The translations under genes were made by a program, and so were the position numbers. A DNA stretch of 64,000 nucleotides from the NCBI GenBank assembly GCA_947579605.1, contig OX388322.1:248001-312000 (forward strand). The letters run 5' to 3'. Source of the DNA: Athripsodes cinereus. Its lineage: Eukaryota; Arthropoda; Insecta; Trichoptera; Leptoceridae. The notes beneath the pieces are model-generated. The model was not told where the DNA came from. It saw nothing but the letters and a program-made list of their open reading frames with translations, and searched no databases. How positions within the stretch are numbered: position 1 is the first letter of the stretch; each line of letters opens with the position of its first letter. Positions 10,590-22,066 of this stretch are shown one piece after another.

Positions 10590-12225
10590 TATGCACGTGT
10601 AATGACGACATTGAAAGCAGTGTGAATGAAAACGATATGATAGACATGAATGAGATTATGAATGCATTAAAAAAAGCGAAGTGCGGTAAAGCTGTAGGGT
10701 ATGATTGTGTTGCCGTTGAGCTCATCAAGTCTGGTGGACCGGGGGCTCTCGCGTGGTGCTTGGAGCTTTTCAACGATTGTTGGAGAGAAGGCGTCACACC
10801 AGAGGATTGGAGGAGGGCTATCATCTGCCCCCTGTACAAAGGGAAAGGCTCTAGACTTGAATGCGGGAGTTATCGGGCTATTAGCTTGCTGAGCTCAATA
10901 GGGAAATTGTATGGTAGAATTTTGATTGAGAGAGTACGAAAGATAACTGAGTGTAAGATATGGGATGCACAAGGAGCGTTTTTGAATGGCAGAGGGTGCA
11001 CCGATCAGATCTTCTCCCTGCGAATGGTTATAGAGAAGTTTCTGGGTAAACACCAGAGGCTTTTTTGTGCGTTCGTGGACTTGGAGAAAGCATATGATCG
11101 AGTGGACCGGGAAAGGTTGTGGCGCGTGTTGTCGGAGTATGGGGTGAGCAGCCGGTTGATACGCGCAATCTCTTCACTTTACGTGGGAAGCTCCGCTTGC
11201 GTGAGGGTAAATAACACTCTCTCGGAGTGGTTTGTCCTCACCAAGGGAGTGAAGCAAGGTTGTGTCATGTCTCCGTAGCTGTTCAACCTATTCTTCGACT
11301 ACTGTATGCGACCTGTGAAAGAGATGGATGTTGGTGTCGAGCTGAATGGTTTTCGGGTGAATGCATTGATGTACGCAGATGATTTGGTGTTAATGGCTGA
11401 GAGTGAAAGGGACTTACAAGAGATTGTTACGTGTGTGTATGATAGTTGCAATTTGAATGGTTTGAAAATGAATGTTATGAAGACGAAAGTTCTAGTGTTT
11501 GAAAGAGAGGATGAAAAAACGATTTGCGAGATCAAAGTTGGTGACGAATGTTTGGAGCAAGTAAGTGAGTATGTATATTTGGGAAGTATGTTTGCGAGGG
11601 ATGGAAGATGCGATAGGGACATTGAAAGAAGGAAAGTGGCCGGTGCTAGAGTGAACGGTGCACTTCGACCCATTGTCAGCAATGGCAATGTGTCGAACAT
11701 GGCTAAAATGCTGGTGCACAATACCATTCTGGTACCGTCACTTACGTATGCAAGCGAGACATGGACGTGGCTGAAGAAGGACGAAAGTGGAATAAATGCA
11801 GTGGAGATGCGATCGTTGAGAAGAATGGTTGGTAAAACGCTGCGTGATAGAGTGAAGAATGAGGATATTAGAAGAATGAGCGGATGCAAGAAGAGTGTTG
11901 TGGACAGAATGCGCGTGAATAAACTACGGTGGTTTGGACACGTTGAACGAATGAACGAAGTAAGAATGACAAAGAGGATATACTTGTCTGAAAGAAAGGG
12001 TGTGAGGAAGCGCGGACGTCCGAGAACCACGTGGCTTGATCACGTGGATCAAATTCTCAAGGACGGCCGCGTGTTGAGTAAGAGGAATCGACGTGCGTGT
12101 ATGAGAAACTGTATGAATGTGGAAAAAGCGAAGGAAGTGTGTAAAGATAGATCTGTGTGGCGTTCCGTTCTCTCTGCCTACCCCACTTGGGATACGGCGT
12201 GAGGGTATAGTAGTAGTATAGTACG
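10590..12225 (+). mobile_element. LINE A: RTE-clade non-LTR retrotransposon, 5'-truncated
   Basis: Encodes most of a reverse transcriptase and its C-terminal region in one frame. Visible blocks are GKAVGYDCVAVELIKSGG, CPLYKGKGSR, YRAISLLSSIGKLY, the catalytic FVDLEKAYDRVD, GVKQGCVMSP, catalytic YADDLVLMAES, a C-terminal VEMRSLRRMVGKTLRDRV, KLRWFGHVERMNE, and CMNVEKAKEVCKDRS...SAYPTWDTA. Only one lesion interrupts it: TAG at 11276-11278, where the SPWLFN block of relatives has Trp. There is no endonuclease domain; homology starts at about 10590 just after an in-frame TAA, so the 5' half was lost by truncation. The 3' end reads CTACCCCACTTGGGATACGG then TAGTAGTA, close to the SINE A tail. Copies or fragments lie at 20115, 24172, 32888, 37454 and 54575. 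RTE assignment is by resemblance to Rex3/RTE-type RT. Confidence 0.85.
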
Positions 12226-12691
12226 TGTAATAAAATATATTGTAAGCTTATGTAATGTTATTTTAGTATATCTTATTAAATATAATTAAATGATAACATG
12301 TCGAAGACGCAATAATAAAGTAAATGTCATGTTTGGATAATAATATTACTCTGCCTTTAATTTATTAATTCTAGTTAAAATTATTTAAAGCAAATTAACG
12401 TTAACAATTTATTATTGTCGGTGGTTTAAGAGGAAAATAAATATGAACTTATGGCAAAATTTCACGTAATACTTTCTACAAAACAATATTCCCAAGAATT
12501 GGTTTCTGTTTCGTAGTTCTCCAGTAATTAATATGTATACATCACATTCTTTTCTGTAAATTGTGAGTATTCTGTAAAAGTCAGGTATAAGTATGTAAGT
12601 TAAACATCAGGTTTAAATTGTTTTATTGAATTGTTCATTATTCAAACTCTTATATCTATAGAAGAAAATAAATATTATAAATCAATAACAT
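12226..12691. other. No recognised feature
   Basis: AT-rich sequence without a recognisable gene or repeat. Confidence 0.6.
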
Positions 12692-12800
12692 TTTCAGTTC
12701 ATCACTGAGGTCTGCCATCGATTCTGAATGTCTTTACTTCTATTAGTTACAGTTCGTCCTTTAGTTACCCCATCTGTGGCAAATATCGTGATGGTGAAAA
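12692..12800 (+). mobile_element. SINE A copy, degenerate
   Basis: TTCAGTTCATCACTGAGG, CCATCGATTCTGAATGTC, TTACCCCATCTGTGG and ATCGTGATGGTGAAA follow SINE A order. Strongly diverged, with no TAG tail. Confidence 0.6.
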
Positions 12801-13248
12801 ATTGTAACCTGCTCCTTTACATATGCAACCTCTATATCAAAATGTGAATCTGTTATAAAAAGAAAACAACTAACATGATTGTAGATCAATGTCTTCGTGT
12901 ATAAATTTTGAAGATACGATTCTAATGATGTTAATAATATAAATAAATCTCCTTTTTTGATGTATTCATGAATATTCTAATGTTATCAGTATTTTTATAA
13001 AGAAAATAAATGTGTAATTTGTCTTTTTTAAGTTATTATTTATCTCTAAATTATTCTTAAGTTAATTAACAATGTCATTAAAAAAAATATGATAAAAACA
13101 GTGCATATAAATTTGTGACACTGTCAAATATTAAATTTGCCTAATCCAGATATTTGATGTTTTGTGAAAAAAATATATGCTCAATTACAGTGTAGGAAAC
13201 TTAATCTAAAAAAATAACAAAAATAACTTCATTATTTTGTAATCAACC
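12801..13248. other. No recognised feature
   Basis: AT-rich sequence without a supportable feature. Confidence 0.6.
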
Positions 13249-13277
13249 CGGCGATGCTTTTCACAAAACGGCGCAAA
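13249..13277 (+). mobile_element. Possible L2-like LINE tail scrap
   Basis: TTTTCACAAAACGGCGC is a 17-base exact match to the LINE 3' UTR at 43651-44725 and 7770-7836 (opposite strand there). The flanks do not match, so this is tentative. Confidence 0.35.
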
Positions 13278-13663
13278 ATAAGTGATTTAAATTGATTACT
13301 GTGTATTATTGTTTATCTATACTAGAACTTTATGTACTTATAAAAATGCTCATTATTCCATCTTGTTTAATATCATTATGAGTTTAAAATTTAATTGTGT
13401 TTGAATATCAAATTATGGCAATGTATGTACGTCATTGATGCTGTCAAACTAATAGACATAATCATATTCAATAGGTAGAATAATATACAATAATATGATT
13501 GGTAATTGTCTTCACTCACAAACATACACAAATTATATTTTATGTAAGTAAAATTATTATTGTACAAGATATATCAAATTCCCTCATTAAACCATTAACC
13601 TCTATGGTAAAGACAAGTAACGCTGTATTTATATTCTCAGAAAATATTTTCCAAAAATAAAAA
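13278..13663. other. No recognised feature
   Basis: AT-rich, no supportable gene or repeat. Confidence 0.6.
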
Positions 13664-13840
13664 TAATAATTTTCAAAATGAAACACGATATAATATAATT
13701 ATTCCATTATTGACTTTATTTATTTATGCGAGCCGGCTTTCAAGAGCTTCCGCTCTCATCGTCAGGCAAAAGTAAAGTTTACTTTAAAAATTATTAATAT
13801 GAACTTCCACCAAGAACCGTCGGTCGATAAATTAAACTTT
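13664..13840 (+). mobile_element. MITE family A, copy 2
   Basis: Shares AAAATGAAACACGATATA and GCGAGCCGGCTTTCAAGAGC ... CTCATCGTCAGGC with copy 1 at 590-752. It ends at the right with GAACTTCCACCAAGAACCGT, the inverted form of copy 1's left end. Non-coding. Confidence 0.6.
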
Positions 13841-14635
13841 AATAAAAATAATATACATAATGCTGTCTCATTCTATTCCATTCACCTCTTTCTATGTACA
13901 CTTTAATATTTCTCATTCTAATATTCTTATTGGACAACATCAAAGTGTCATTTACGTGCCAAAGCACCTCAACAACACTGTACAATTCATCAATTCTAGG
14001 ATATTACATCCACGTCATATTATACATATAGATAAATACTTAGATCAAATTAGAATCTCAGATACATAAAGGTATTCACGTCAGAAGTTCCATATTATTA
14101 TATACCTGACAAAGCCGTGAAAGGATCCCTACAGTAAAAAAAAAATAGTGTCCTTCAAAGCTTGCGGCAATGTATCTGATCGGAAAATTGAATTGGTCGC
14201 ATTACCAATTTTTCTTTCTTATTTCAAGTCTTTGCAATAAAGGTTGATGCATGAAACATTAGTCATCATACACCTATTTATAACTGCTTCCAAAACTTCG
14301 AAAACATCGTTGATTTGATTTGACGCCACACACACACATATAATATATTATTAACATAAATATTTACTCGCGATCGCTCTCGTATTACAAGTTATCAAAT
14401 TAAAATTTGCTAATTTTCTTGCAAAATAATAAATTCAAATAAGAGTTTGTCTATTTTTATTAGTTGTATATAAAATAAAATGAATATGAAAATTCATTAT
14501 GTTTATGAAATTACAATTAACAAATGTTTTATCCTACTTTAAAAAAATATCTCTTTATAGATACTAAGCTTTGAAAACAAGTGTCTGAGATGGATTTTTG
14601 ATGTAAGATGGTATGAACGTATTACAAAAGTAATC
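13841..14635. other. No recognised gene
   Basis: A 69-codon ORF at 13860-14069 has no recognisable domain. A short CA run lies near 14323-14339. Nothing else is supportable. Confidence 0.55.
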
Positions 14636-14865
14636 GTTGAGATCTGTAATCTTCATGATACAGGAGAGACGATGGCCCTGACTGGGTCCATATTCTGAGA
14701 ATGGCTAATGATAGTTGGTCAAAAAAAACACTGTCCTTCTATCCGTAAGGGTTCCGTCGGCCCGGGTGTTCATATATCAAAAGGATTGTCATGAGAAGAA
14801 GTGACAATATGCAATTGGCACAGAGTTGATCTAAATGGTGGAGATTGGTTTCTGCCCTGGGTCTG
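14636..14865 (+). mobile_element. LINE C (RTE-like) 3' fragment, degenerate
   Basis: Follows LINE C order: GAGACGATGGCCCTGACTGG, AATGATAGTTGGTCAAAAA, GGTTCCGTCGGCCCGG, AATTGGCACAGAGTTG and GGTTTCTGCCCTG. Internal deletions destroy the frame and the GAT tail is absent. Confidence 0.6.
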
Positions 14866-15134
14866 CTTTTGGACATATACATCCATTTAAATTTTCCATT
14901 GTTTCTTTACATCATCTTACTGAAGGCCTCTACACGTTTATTGTCCATTTATTAAATATTTTATTTATTCTTCATTGCATGAAAATTAAATGCTTGGAAA
15001 AAACTTTTCATTTATTTACTTGACACACAAAACTCCAATACTTAATCATAGATTCCTCGTATTGAGCCTTAATTTATTTCGAGTCTAAATTCAGCTTAAG
15101 GTACAGTTCGTATTGAACCCATTCACTTACTTTT
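14866..15134. other. No recognised feature
   Basis: AT-rich spacer. Confidence 0.5.
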
Positions 15135-15233
15135 GTTTTTTTTTTTTTAAATATATCTGGGTTTTGTTATAAACCCAAATACAACTTTATACACCTTCCA
15201 CAGTAAGCTAAAAGCTTGTGTCGTGAAAGGAAC
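15135..15233 (-). mobile_element. SINE B 3' half
   Basis: Poly(T), ATATCTGGGTTTTGTTATAA, AACCCAAATACAACTTTATA, then AAGCTTGTGTCGTGAAAG in minus orientation. The tRNA-like head is missing, as expected for 5' truncation. Confidence 0.65.
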
Positions 15234-15454
15234 GTATGAAGTGTGTTTTTGAAGTGTGAAGTGAACCAATATAACTATTAAAATCGATATTAAATAGAGG
15301 TTAAGGCATTATCTCTTTTTGATGATATCTTTTTTTTTCTTGACTTTGCATATCTTTGTTTTTTTTTTCTTTTGTAATTTCATTTTTCCTGCTGAGACCG
15401 CCTTGGCCAAAAGCAGCTGTTATGGTCTCAGTGCAGGGTGATGTTTTTATAATA

Positions 15455-15713
15455 ATACTACTACTATACCATCACGGCATATCCCACAAGTGGGGTAGCC
15501 AGCAGATCAGCTGCATGTAAGAAACATGCAAACTGTCCTCTTCGTGCCAATATAAAAACAAGACATTCAGGATGGGTGGCAAACCTCATCGCTGAATTTA
15601 AGATGCATAATGTCTTAATTTTTTCGAACACCTGCCTTTTACAGGACACTCGAAAACTTACGGAGAAGAGTGGGAGACCAATTCTTTACCGGGTGCTCCA
15701 CGGGTGCTCCACC
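15455..15713 (-). mobile_element. SINE A, near full length
   Basis: Best minus-strand copy. From the left: TACTACTACTATACCATCAC (3' tail), GGCATATCCC, the CCCACAAGTGGG palindrome, GATCAGCTGCATGTAAGAAA, CATTCAGGATGGGTGG, CCTCATCGCTGAATTTAAG, ACACCTGCCTTTTACAGGAC and a CTCCAC end. It contains two potential stems, CCCAC/GTGGG and GCATGT/ACATGC. The 5' end is not recognisably a tRNA, so the head type is unknown. A GGGTGCTCCAC repeat marks the right edge. Confidence 0.8.
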
Positions 15714-16119
15714 AACATAATTATTATTTTATAATAATAATAATAATAATTATGTTTTTAGTAAATCCTTCATCATCATAACTTAAACGAAATAAATATC
15801 AAGTAGATATTATTGATTATTGTATGTAACACAGTCTGTTGTGTTGAAAACTGGATTTTCACTTGCTCAGAAGTGGGTTCGATCCTCAGACTAGGCAAAA
15901 ATATTAATGTCCATTTTCTGAGCTAATTCAATGTGTAAGAGTCATCTATAGTAGTTTAAAAACTTTTTTAAAAACTTAATTTGATCGACATCCACACTTC
16001 TAAGTAGATATTATATTGCAATACCTCAAAATTAAGTAAAGGTTAGTACTTAGTAAGCATATTGAGTAAACTAAAACATAAAAGCTCTTCATAAATCCGC
16101 AAGAAGTGAGAGTACCTCT
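15714..16119. other. No recognised gene; AAT run
   Basis: AAT microsatellite at 15731-15754. Near 15865-15885 GGGTTCGATCCTCAGACTAGG resembles a tRNA B-box, but no other tRNA part is visible. Confidence 0.45.
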
Positions 16120-16230
16120 TCATCTAACAAAGTAAACACTTGTACAAGTCAGCAAAGGCGTAACCATGATTCTTTTCAGGAAGGGGATACCTCCTATTTG
16201 AATCGATATTAATCAAAGAGATTTTTTTAA
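16120..16230 (+). repeat. Dispersed repeat H, copy 1
   Basis: AAAGGCGTAACCATGATT ... GAATCGATATTAATCAAAGA resembles AAGGGTGTAACCATGATT ... TTCGATTGTTGTTAACTTTG at 28805-28895. Non-coding; the class is unknown. Confidence 0.35.
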
Positions 16231-16393
16231 ATTTCAGAAAAGAAAAGATAATGTTATTTAACATCATAATTTAGCGAAGAGGTGCGTTACCGTTTTAATT
16301 TATTTATTTGTAGCATATATGAGTTAAAAAAAATAATATGCCTTCTTATATGTACTTTGGCTTCCAAATTCCATTTTATCTATAAAAAATCGA

Positions 16394-16428
16394 TGGGAGT
16401 GTAGGTTCGGATCCTACCGGCTGCGCCA
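16394..16428 (+). mobile_element. tRNA-Ser-like 3' segment with CCA (extended primer-binding region)
   Basis: Reads like the 3' part of a tRNA: a variable-arm remnant, a T arm with 5-bp stem GTAGG/CCTAC and 7-base loop TTCGGAT, acceptor strand CGGCTGC, discriminator G and encoded CCA. On the reverse strand TGGCGCAGCCGG stands 3 bases from an LTR end, exactly where a primer-binding site belongs. As I recall insect tRNA-Ser, the match covers about 35 nt, not the usual 18. The one T-loop difference is at position 58 (G for A). No 5' acceptor strand exists, so this is not a tRNA gene. Confidence 0.6.
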
Positions 16429-16431
16429 GGT

Positions 16432-16663
16432 TGTTTTGGTGGGTAGTTGTGTAATGCTGGGCAGGTATATAATAATACACGCGATTATAAACTATACACA
16501 ATATATTAATAATGAATAAAGGTATTATAACTACACAGAGAGAGAGAGAGTGCGTACTCTGCAAGGTACCGATAATCAAAGAGGCCGCCTCGCGGCTTAC
16601 AATGCCTAATATAACCCTGCAACCACTTAGCTAGTAATGTTGCCATCATACAAAAATACTACA
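16432..16663 (-). mobile_element. LTR (about 232 bp), copy 1
   Basis: TG...CA-bounded on both strands: TGTTTTGG at the left, ATACTACA at the right. It aligns end to end with 54070-54303: both contain a GGCAGGT..TATAATAATAC block, a GTGCGTACT..TGC block and GATAATCAAAGAGGC. The adjacent primer-binding-like segment sets minus-strand orientation. A GA run at about 16537-16552 is private to this copy. No gag or pol is attached. Confidence 0.7.
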
Positions 16664-16671
16664 TCAGGGGC

Positions 16672-16845
16672 TCAGAGCCCCTAGACAAACATGCACTTGG
16701 CGATCGACTACAAACGAATTTTTGCCTATAACTGCAACAATAACGCATATCTAATTATATGGTACATGAAGGTAGATTGTCGAAAAGTTCGCCAGTAGCC
16801 GATCGCTAAGTACGAATTGTCTACGGGCTCAGAAATTGCGCGGCA
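16672..16845. mobile_element. MITE with GGGCTCAGAGCCCC-type ends
   Basis: The left arm CTCAGAGCCCCTAGACAAAC ... ACTTGGCGATCG is complementary to CGATCGCTAAGTACGAATTG ... CTACGGGCTCAG at the right, with several mismatches. It starts 8 bases beyond the LTR end. Non-coding. Confidence 0.6.
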
Positions 16846-19800
16846 GGAGAATAAGAATTTGAGATTCAGTTTTGTCTACTTATATGCTTATTTTTTTTTA
16901 ATTTGAAAGTTTGAGATGTAGTTTTGTAATTTTATAAGCTACGTTTCTTTTTAATTTTGTACGCCATTGCAAGTTGGTACAAAAATAGATAGAATAATTT
17001 GTTCCAAAGCGTCTCCGAATAACCTGGTGTTGAAAAATTCTTTCGTAATTACTAAGACTCAAGTTCAGAGATTTTCCATCTCAAACAAAATAGATTTGCG
17101 AGGAAATATTTTCGTTTGAAAACTTTTTCATAATAATTTTATAAAATTTGTTACATCGAATCGTTCTTAAAGATCTTAAAGCATCACTTTAAAAGTCATT
17201 TATTTTCAGAAAGTTTATAAAACATAAACAGTAGACATTTTCAGCTTTGAATACTCGTGCTTGTTTTCAGGTGAATGAGTAGGACATTTAGAAATTAGGA
17301 TCTGAAAAAAATGCAAAATCTACCAATCATATTACTGTAAATTTCTATATTTTTTTTATTTATGTATATGTCGCTACCAGATACTCGAATTTTCCAGGCT
17401 ATACACAGTTAAGTTTATCACTAGCATCCAACTGAATGGTTAACAGAGGTCTGTCCGGACATTTTAACGTAACTTTTATCAATCTAGCGCTGCAGTGACA
17501 AATAAAGAAACTTAATTTCAACAATTGCACTTGCTCCAGGCAGAAAAGTACTTATGCCTGAAAGAGGGGGTGTAGGAAAGAATGGAACTCTGAGAAACTA
17601 CGATCAAATCTAATGGAACAAAGTCTCAACACGATTTGTTTTGAGTGAATGAAATTGATGCGCTTGCATGAGATACTGTTAGAAATGCTAACGTTCAAGG
17701 ATAAACGGATTTGATTTACGTTCTCTCTGTCACCATAAGGGTGGTAGTTTAAGGGGATGGGTGGATGGATTGGAGTAAATGAATTGATACAACAATAAGA
17801 TATATTAAACTCATATAATTCTTGAATACTTTTTGTCGAAATCCATTAAATTTATTTACCTATAAATAAAAAGGACTTAAGGACGTAATAGCTAATTGAG
17901 TTTTTGAATAACTACGGTTTAAAGTTATTACTATATCCGAAAAAAAATACGTATAATTAGCACCAAAGATAAAAAAAATGCATTGAAATAGTCAAGCAGG
18001 TACATCATTGAGAATAAAATACGCAAAAGTCTATTTTTCATATTTATTTAATTTCAATTTCAAAGTTTTTTAAATACCAACTAGCAAATATACTCAGCAA
18101 AAATCAGTTTTAATTAACACTTCTTTTTATTAATTTCTAATATTACTTTTAAATTGTGTACACACTCAGAAGCAAATGGATGTTTACTTACTTGGATCAA
18201 CAATAGAAAAGCTCTTATAGAACTTTGGCCTTTAGTACTCATTTCTTATGAAGGAGGTTGCCAGCCACTTTCATCACTTAGCTCCATATTCAGCAAAGAT
18301 TCTATTCCATTTAAGAAATTTCTCTGAAGATACAAGTACAATATTATTTCTTTTTCCTGGATCTTTCAATGATTTTTTTTACTCAATAATAACAATTCAC
18401 GTCAATTTAAATTGCTATAAAGAAAATTTAATAAAAAAAGCATTGAAAAATTGATACTTAAAAAAATAATTGTTGGTTATATACTTATGTATATTGAATA
18501 CATAATTATGGTAGGTTATATACTTATATACCTACATATCAATATTCTGAGACACTGTCTTTGTCATTCGATATTATTATCTTTCAATGGCATCAATCCA
18601 TTTGTTGCTCAATACCGGATGCATTTTACATGAATTTTGGATATGAAAATATACAAAATCTTTTGTGTATAAATAATTTGCTTTCAATCGCTAACAAGAA
18701 TGTTATTTTTAGTCAAATTAAAAGTAACACAAAAAAGTGATATTTTATTATGTTGCATTCAAAACAACGAAACTTTCCGATAAAATGTGACAGAATCATC
18801 GCCTGCCTGCCTGAGTACTATCATTTCATAATATTTGCATGCATACATTCAATAATTTTTAAGCATTTAGATTCTGAAATAATTATCTACCATTATCAGA
18901 GTGAAGAATCACTCAAGAATCATTGTCTGTAAGCGTTACTTTCAATGGCAGCAATCCAATAACAATATCTAGCTATCTATTTGGTTTTATGTTTTAAAAC
19001 AAGACGTCTAAGTTATATTATTAAGCAAACTAATAATACTAACAGAACAATTCCTTTCTACTCAAAAATACTTGAAGGATTTGGTTAGTAGACCGTACTT
19101 TGATTATAATAATATATTGTTTGGGTACTCTCTGATCTTACAATGTACCTACAAAAGCTTTATTTCTTTTAAGATTGAAGTTGATTGAATGAATTCAAAG
19201 AGAACACAGAAGAGTTGTATTACGAACTTGTTGCAGAGTTTTATTGTATTCATTGTTATACAAGAACACAAACCGCATCAAGGAAAACTCCATAACATTT
19301 TAAACGTTGATGTCCAACTAGGGTTACCAAATCTAGCTGCTGGGATCTCATTGGGACACTTTGAGATGAGGGTGTAGAAATGAAGCAAAATAAATATATT
19401 TAATAGAATTATTTTTTTATTAAGAGAACAATAATATGGAACTTGTTTCGAAAAAAAAGGAGTTGGTACTTGCACCATATTTTTTTGAAGATTTCACGTT
19501 TAGCAGCAAGTCTAAACTTCATGAAAGTTAGCTTGTGGAATTATAAGATTGCTTCCACATTCCCTAGGAGCAATTGATCCCTGTTATCAGTCCACTAGGC
19601 TGACATAGGCAAGTTTAAACGATAGACGACTTAGTCAACATAAACTTGTTGACACAAATAAAACATATCTGTAGCTCCATTTAAATTTTGCATTAACAGA
19701 TGGCTTAACCATAGTACTCAAGTTAAACTTGTAACAGTATTTTGCAAAATGGTTAAAATATTGGGTCTTGTCGGGTTGTGAGGACTAGAAAGTCCACAAA

Positions 19801-20114
19801 GGGAAGTGGTGCCGATTTATCGGAACGGATGGTAATTCTATGTTCAACCAAACATTGGTGTACTTTATAAATATTGTTAGATGTGTAAGTTCAATGATTA
19901 TTATCTGGTCAATTGAAGCGATATTATGATTGAAAAAGATAGTATATTACCACATATTTTTGTATCGAGCATCTCAATACGCTATTGAATTCAAAATTAC
20001 AATACTTTCTTAAATCGATTTTGGATAACTACTACTTATGCATCAATAAAATATGTAAAATAATGTTAATGCTATGATTGAAGGACAAATCAGAATTGAT
20101 AAAAAATGTACCAA
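16846..20114. other. Long stretch without recognised gene or repeat
   Basis: The longest unassigned block. ORFs of 60-70 codons (18248-18454, 18451-18633, 18750-18932, 19189-19377) are low complexity and mutually unsupported. CTTTCAATGGCATCAATCC near 18590 and CTTTCAATGGCAGCAATCC near 18940 form a short duplicate. Possibly intronic or intergenic. Confidence 0.5.
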
Positions 20115-20270
20115 ATGTTGAGAACAGCCTCGTGTTGAGTAAGAGAAATCTGCGTGCATGTTTGGTAAACTGGATGAATGTAGGGGATACGAAAGAAGTA
20201 TGTAAGGATAGATCAATATGGCGTTCCGTTCTCTCCGCCTACACCATCTGGAACACGGCTTGTCAGATAT
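20115..20270 (+). mobile_element. LINE A 3' fragment
   Basis: Encodes VLSKRNLRACLVNWMNVGDT, KEVCKDRSIWRSVLSAYTIW then NTA, the same C-terminal run as LINE A at 10590-12225. The shared 3' tail is replaced by other sequence, and everything upstream is missing. Confidence 0.75.
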
Positions 20271-21724
20271 ATAGGGAAAGGATTAAAAGGAATTTATTTA
20301 CGATGCGCCATTTTCTAGAGAACCACCGCGAGAACATATTTTGGAGATATCCGATGATTGGGAGATAAACCTTTCACCAAAAACAAAAAAACGAAAAAAA
20401 AAATGTTCAAGTAGACAATTGGATTATTTATGTATTTTTTGTAATAAACATAATGTTGAAAGTAAAAATGAAGTTTGAAGGTCTTCTATAGTAGGTACAT
20501 GGTAGAAAAAAAACTAATTTCCAATATTTTCAGAAATTCCTAGATCCATAAAAGTGCCACATAAACAAAGGAGTTTTTCGTCTTTAAGTTAATGTGATTT
20601 TAATAAGACTACGTTTACTTACTGAGATGAAAACCAAATTCAGTTGGCGACGATTATGTAGCTGAAAATATTAAAAATGAGAAAATATTTTTGAATTATT
20701 TTTATTCACGTAGTTTTACGCGACATTTAAATATTGTTTACAAGCTTCAGTGAGGAGCTACGATAAATATTATAAATAAATAAATTCACATTATTTAACA
20801 CTTTATAAAAAAGCCCAAATTGTAGACATGTCATTTTCTAATTATTTCCACAATATATGTATACCCGATAAAGTGTAATGTGTAAAGGGTAACTTCCCTA
20901 AAATTCATTTCTTTACATAACGAAGGAAATATTTAATTGCTCTTTTACTTTCTCTATAAGAAATCATGAAAGAAACTTGTTTCGTCTATTAAGAATGATT
21001 TTACAACAATTAATTTCACTCTCATTTACTAAAATTATTAAAATAATGTCGGTGACAATTCAGCGTTTTTATTGTTTGCTAACACAACACATTTACGCCT
21101 GTATAGATAAATCCACACATAAATATTCTAATGCGTTCGTATGTATGTATGTATGTATGTATGTATGTATGTACGTATGTCCTCAATGGACTCTGAAATA
21201 AAGAAAGACAGAAGTAAAATAATACACTCTATACGAGGTCTCATCTCCTGGGCACGTTCAAGACCAAAAACATTTTAAATACCTTATATATTGATAAAGA
21301 TATTACAATTTATGTCACAAAATTGGCAACCAAATGTATGAAAAACTATGAAAGTTTTTGTAAATAGCAATATTCATGGTCGAACATTTTTCAGTGTATT
21401 GAATTAATTTCACAATGCATGTAATGAGAAATACATCAGTACTGAAATTAAACATTTAAGGATTATTTTGATTATAAATTATTGTGTTTGGTTATGATAA
21501 AAACTTCTGAATTATGCGAGTTAAAATTGCATATTTTTGACATCTTGGGCTAATTTCATAATGGCCGACGTGACACACACAGAATGCACACAAATATATA
21601 TTTTAGTTGGTGCATATTGTTTGTTTGTTTTGTGTTTTCTATGTCCTCTGTACGATATGTCTCATCCAGTAGGCGAGCTGAAAACATTTAATATGTATAC
21701 TTTTATAAAGATTTAATTTATAAA
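20271..21724. other. Unassigned; GTAT microsatellite
   Basis: AT-rich sequence without a gene. A (GTAT)n microsatellite spans about 21139-21180. Confidence 0.55.
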
Positions 21725-22066
21725 TGATGATGTATCAACGATCTTTTGTCGATGTTTGGTAAACTTGAAAATCACTAAAAATCTCATATATCTACGACCA
21801 TGCTATTAATATGTGTTCTTATTTTATTGTTGTTATTCATAGTTTCTTTTTATTTCAAAATATGGTTACCAATAATATCAAAAACACAGAACTAATTCAA
21901 TGATGCTTCAATGTTCTTTTGTCAAAGTAAGGTAAACGTCAAAATAAAATTAAAAAAAACTCATATCTACAACAATACTATTGATATGTGTTCTTATTTT
22001 ATTGTAGGATATTCTGAGTTTCTTTTAATTTCTAAATAAAGTTATCTGTTATAACAAACACAGAAA
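21725..22066 (+). repeat. Two-unit tandem duplication, about 170 bp per unit
   Basis: Unit 1 is about 21725-21892, unit 2 about 21897-22066. Both carry, in order, a CTTTTGTC block, GGTAAAC, CTCATATCTAC-like text, ATGTGTTCTTATTTTATTG, GTTTCTTTT.ATTTC and AAACACAGAA. Roughly three quarters identical by eye, so an old duplication or a two-monomer satellite remnant. Confidence 0.7.

Noticed and set aside
11299..12030. 243-codon minus-strand ORF as a gene
   Set aside because: It is the antisense shadow of LINE A coding sequence, rich in Ser, Thr and Leu, with no domain.
15835..15900. tRNA-derived SINE head
   Set aside because: Only a B-box-like GGTTCGATCC is seen, with no A box, no body and no second copy in the window.
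16394..16428. tRNA-Ser gene
   Set aside because: Only the variable-arm remnant, T arm, acceptor 3' strand and CCA are present. No 5' acceptor strand, D arm or anticodon arm lies upstream, and CCA is not normally gene-encoded in animals.
21139..21180. Telomere-like or satellite array
   Set aside because: Only a GTAT tetranucleotide microsatellite; no TTAGG array is present.
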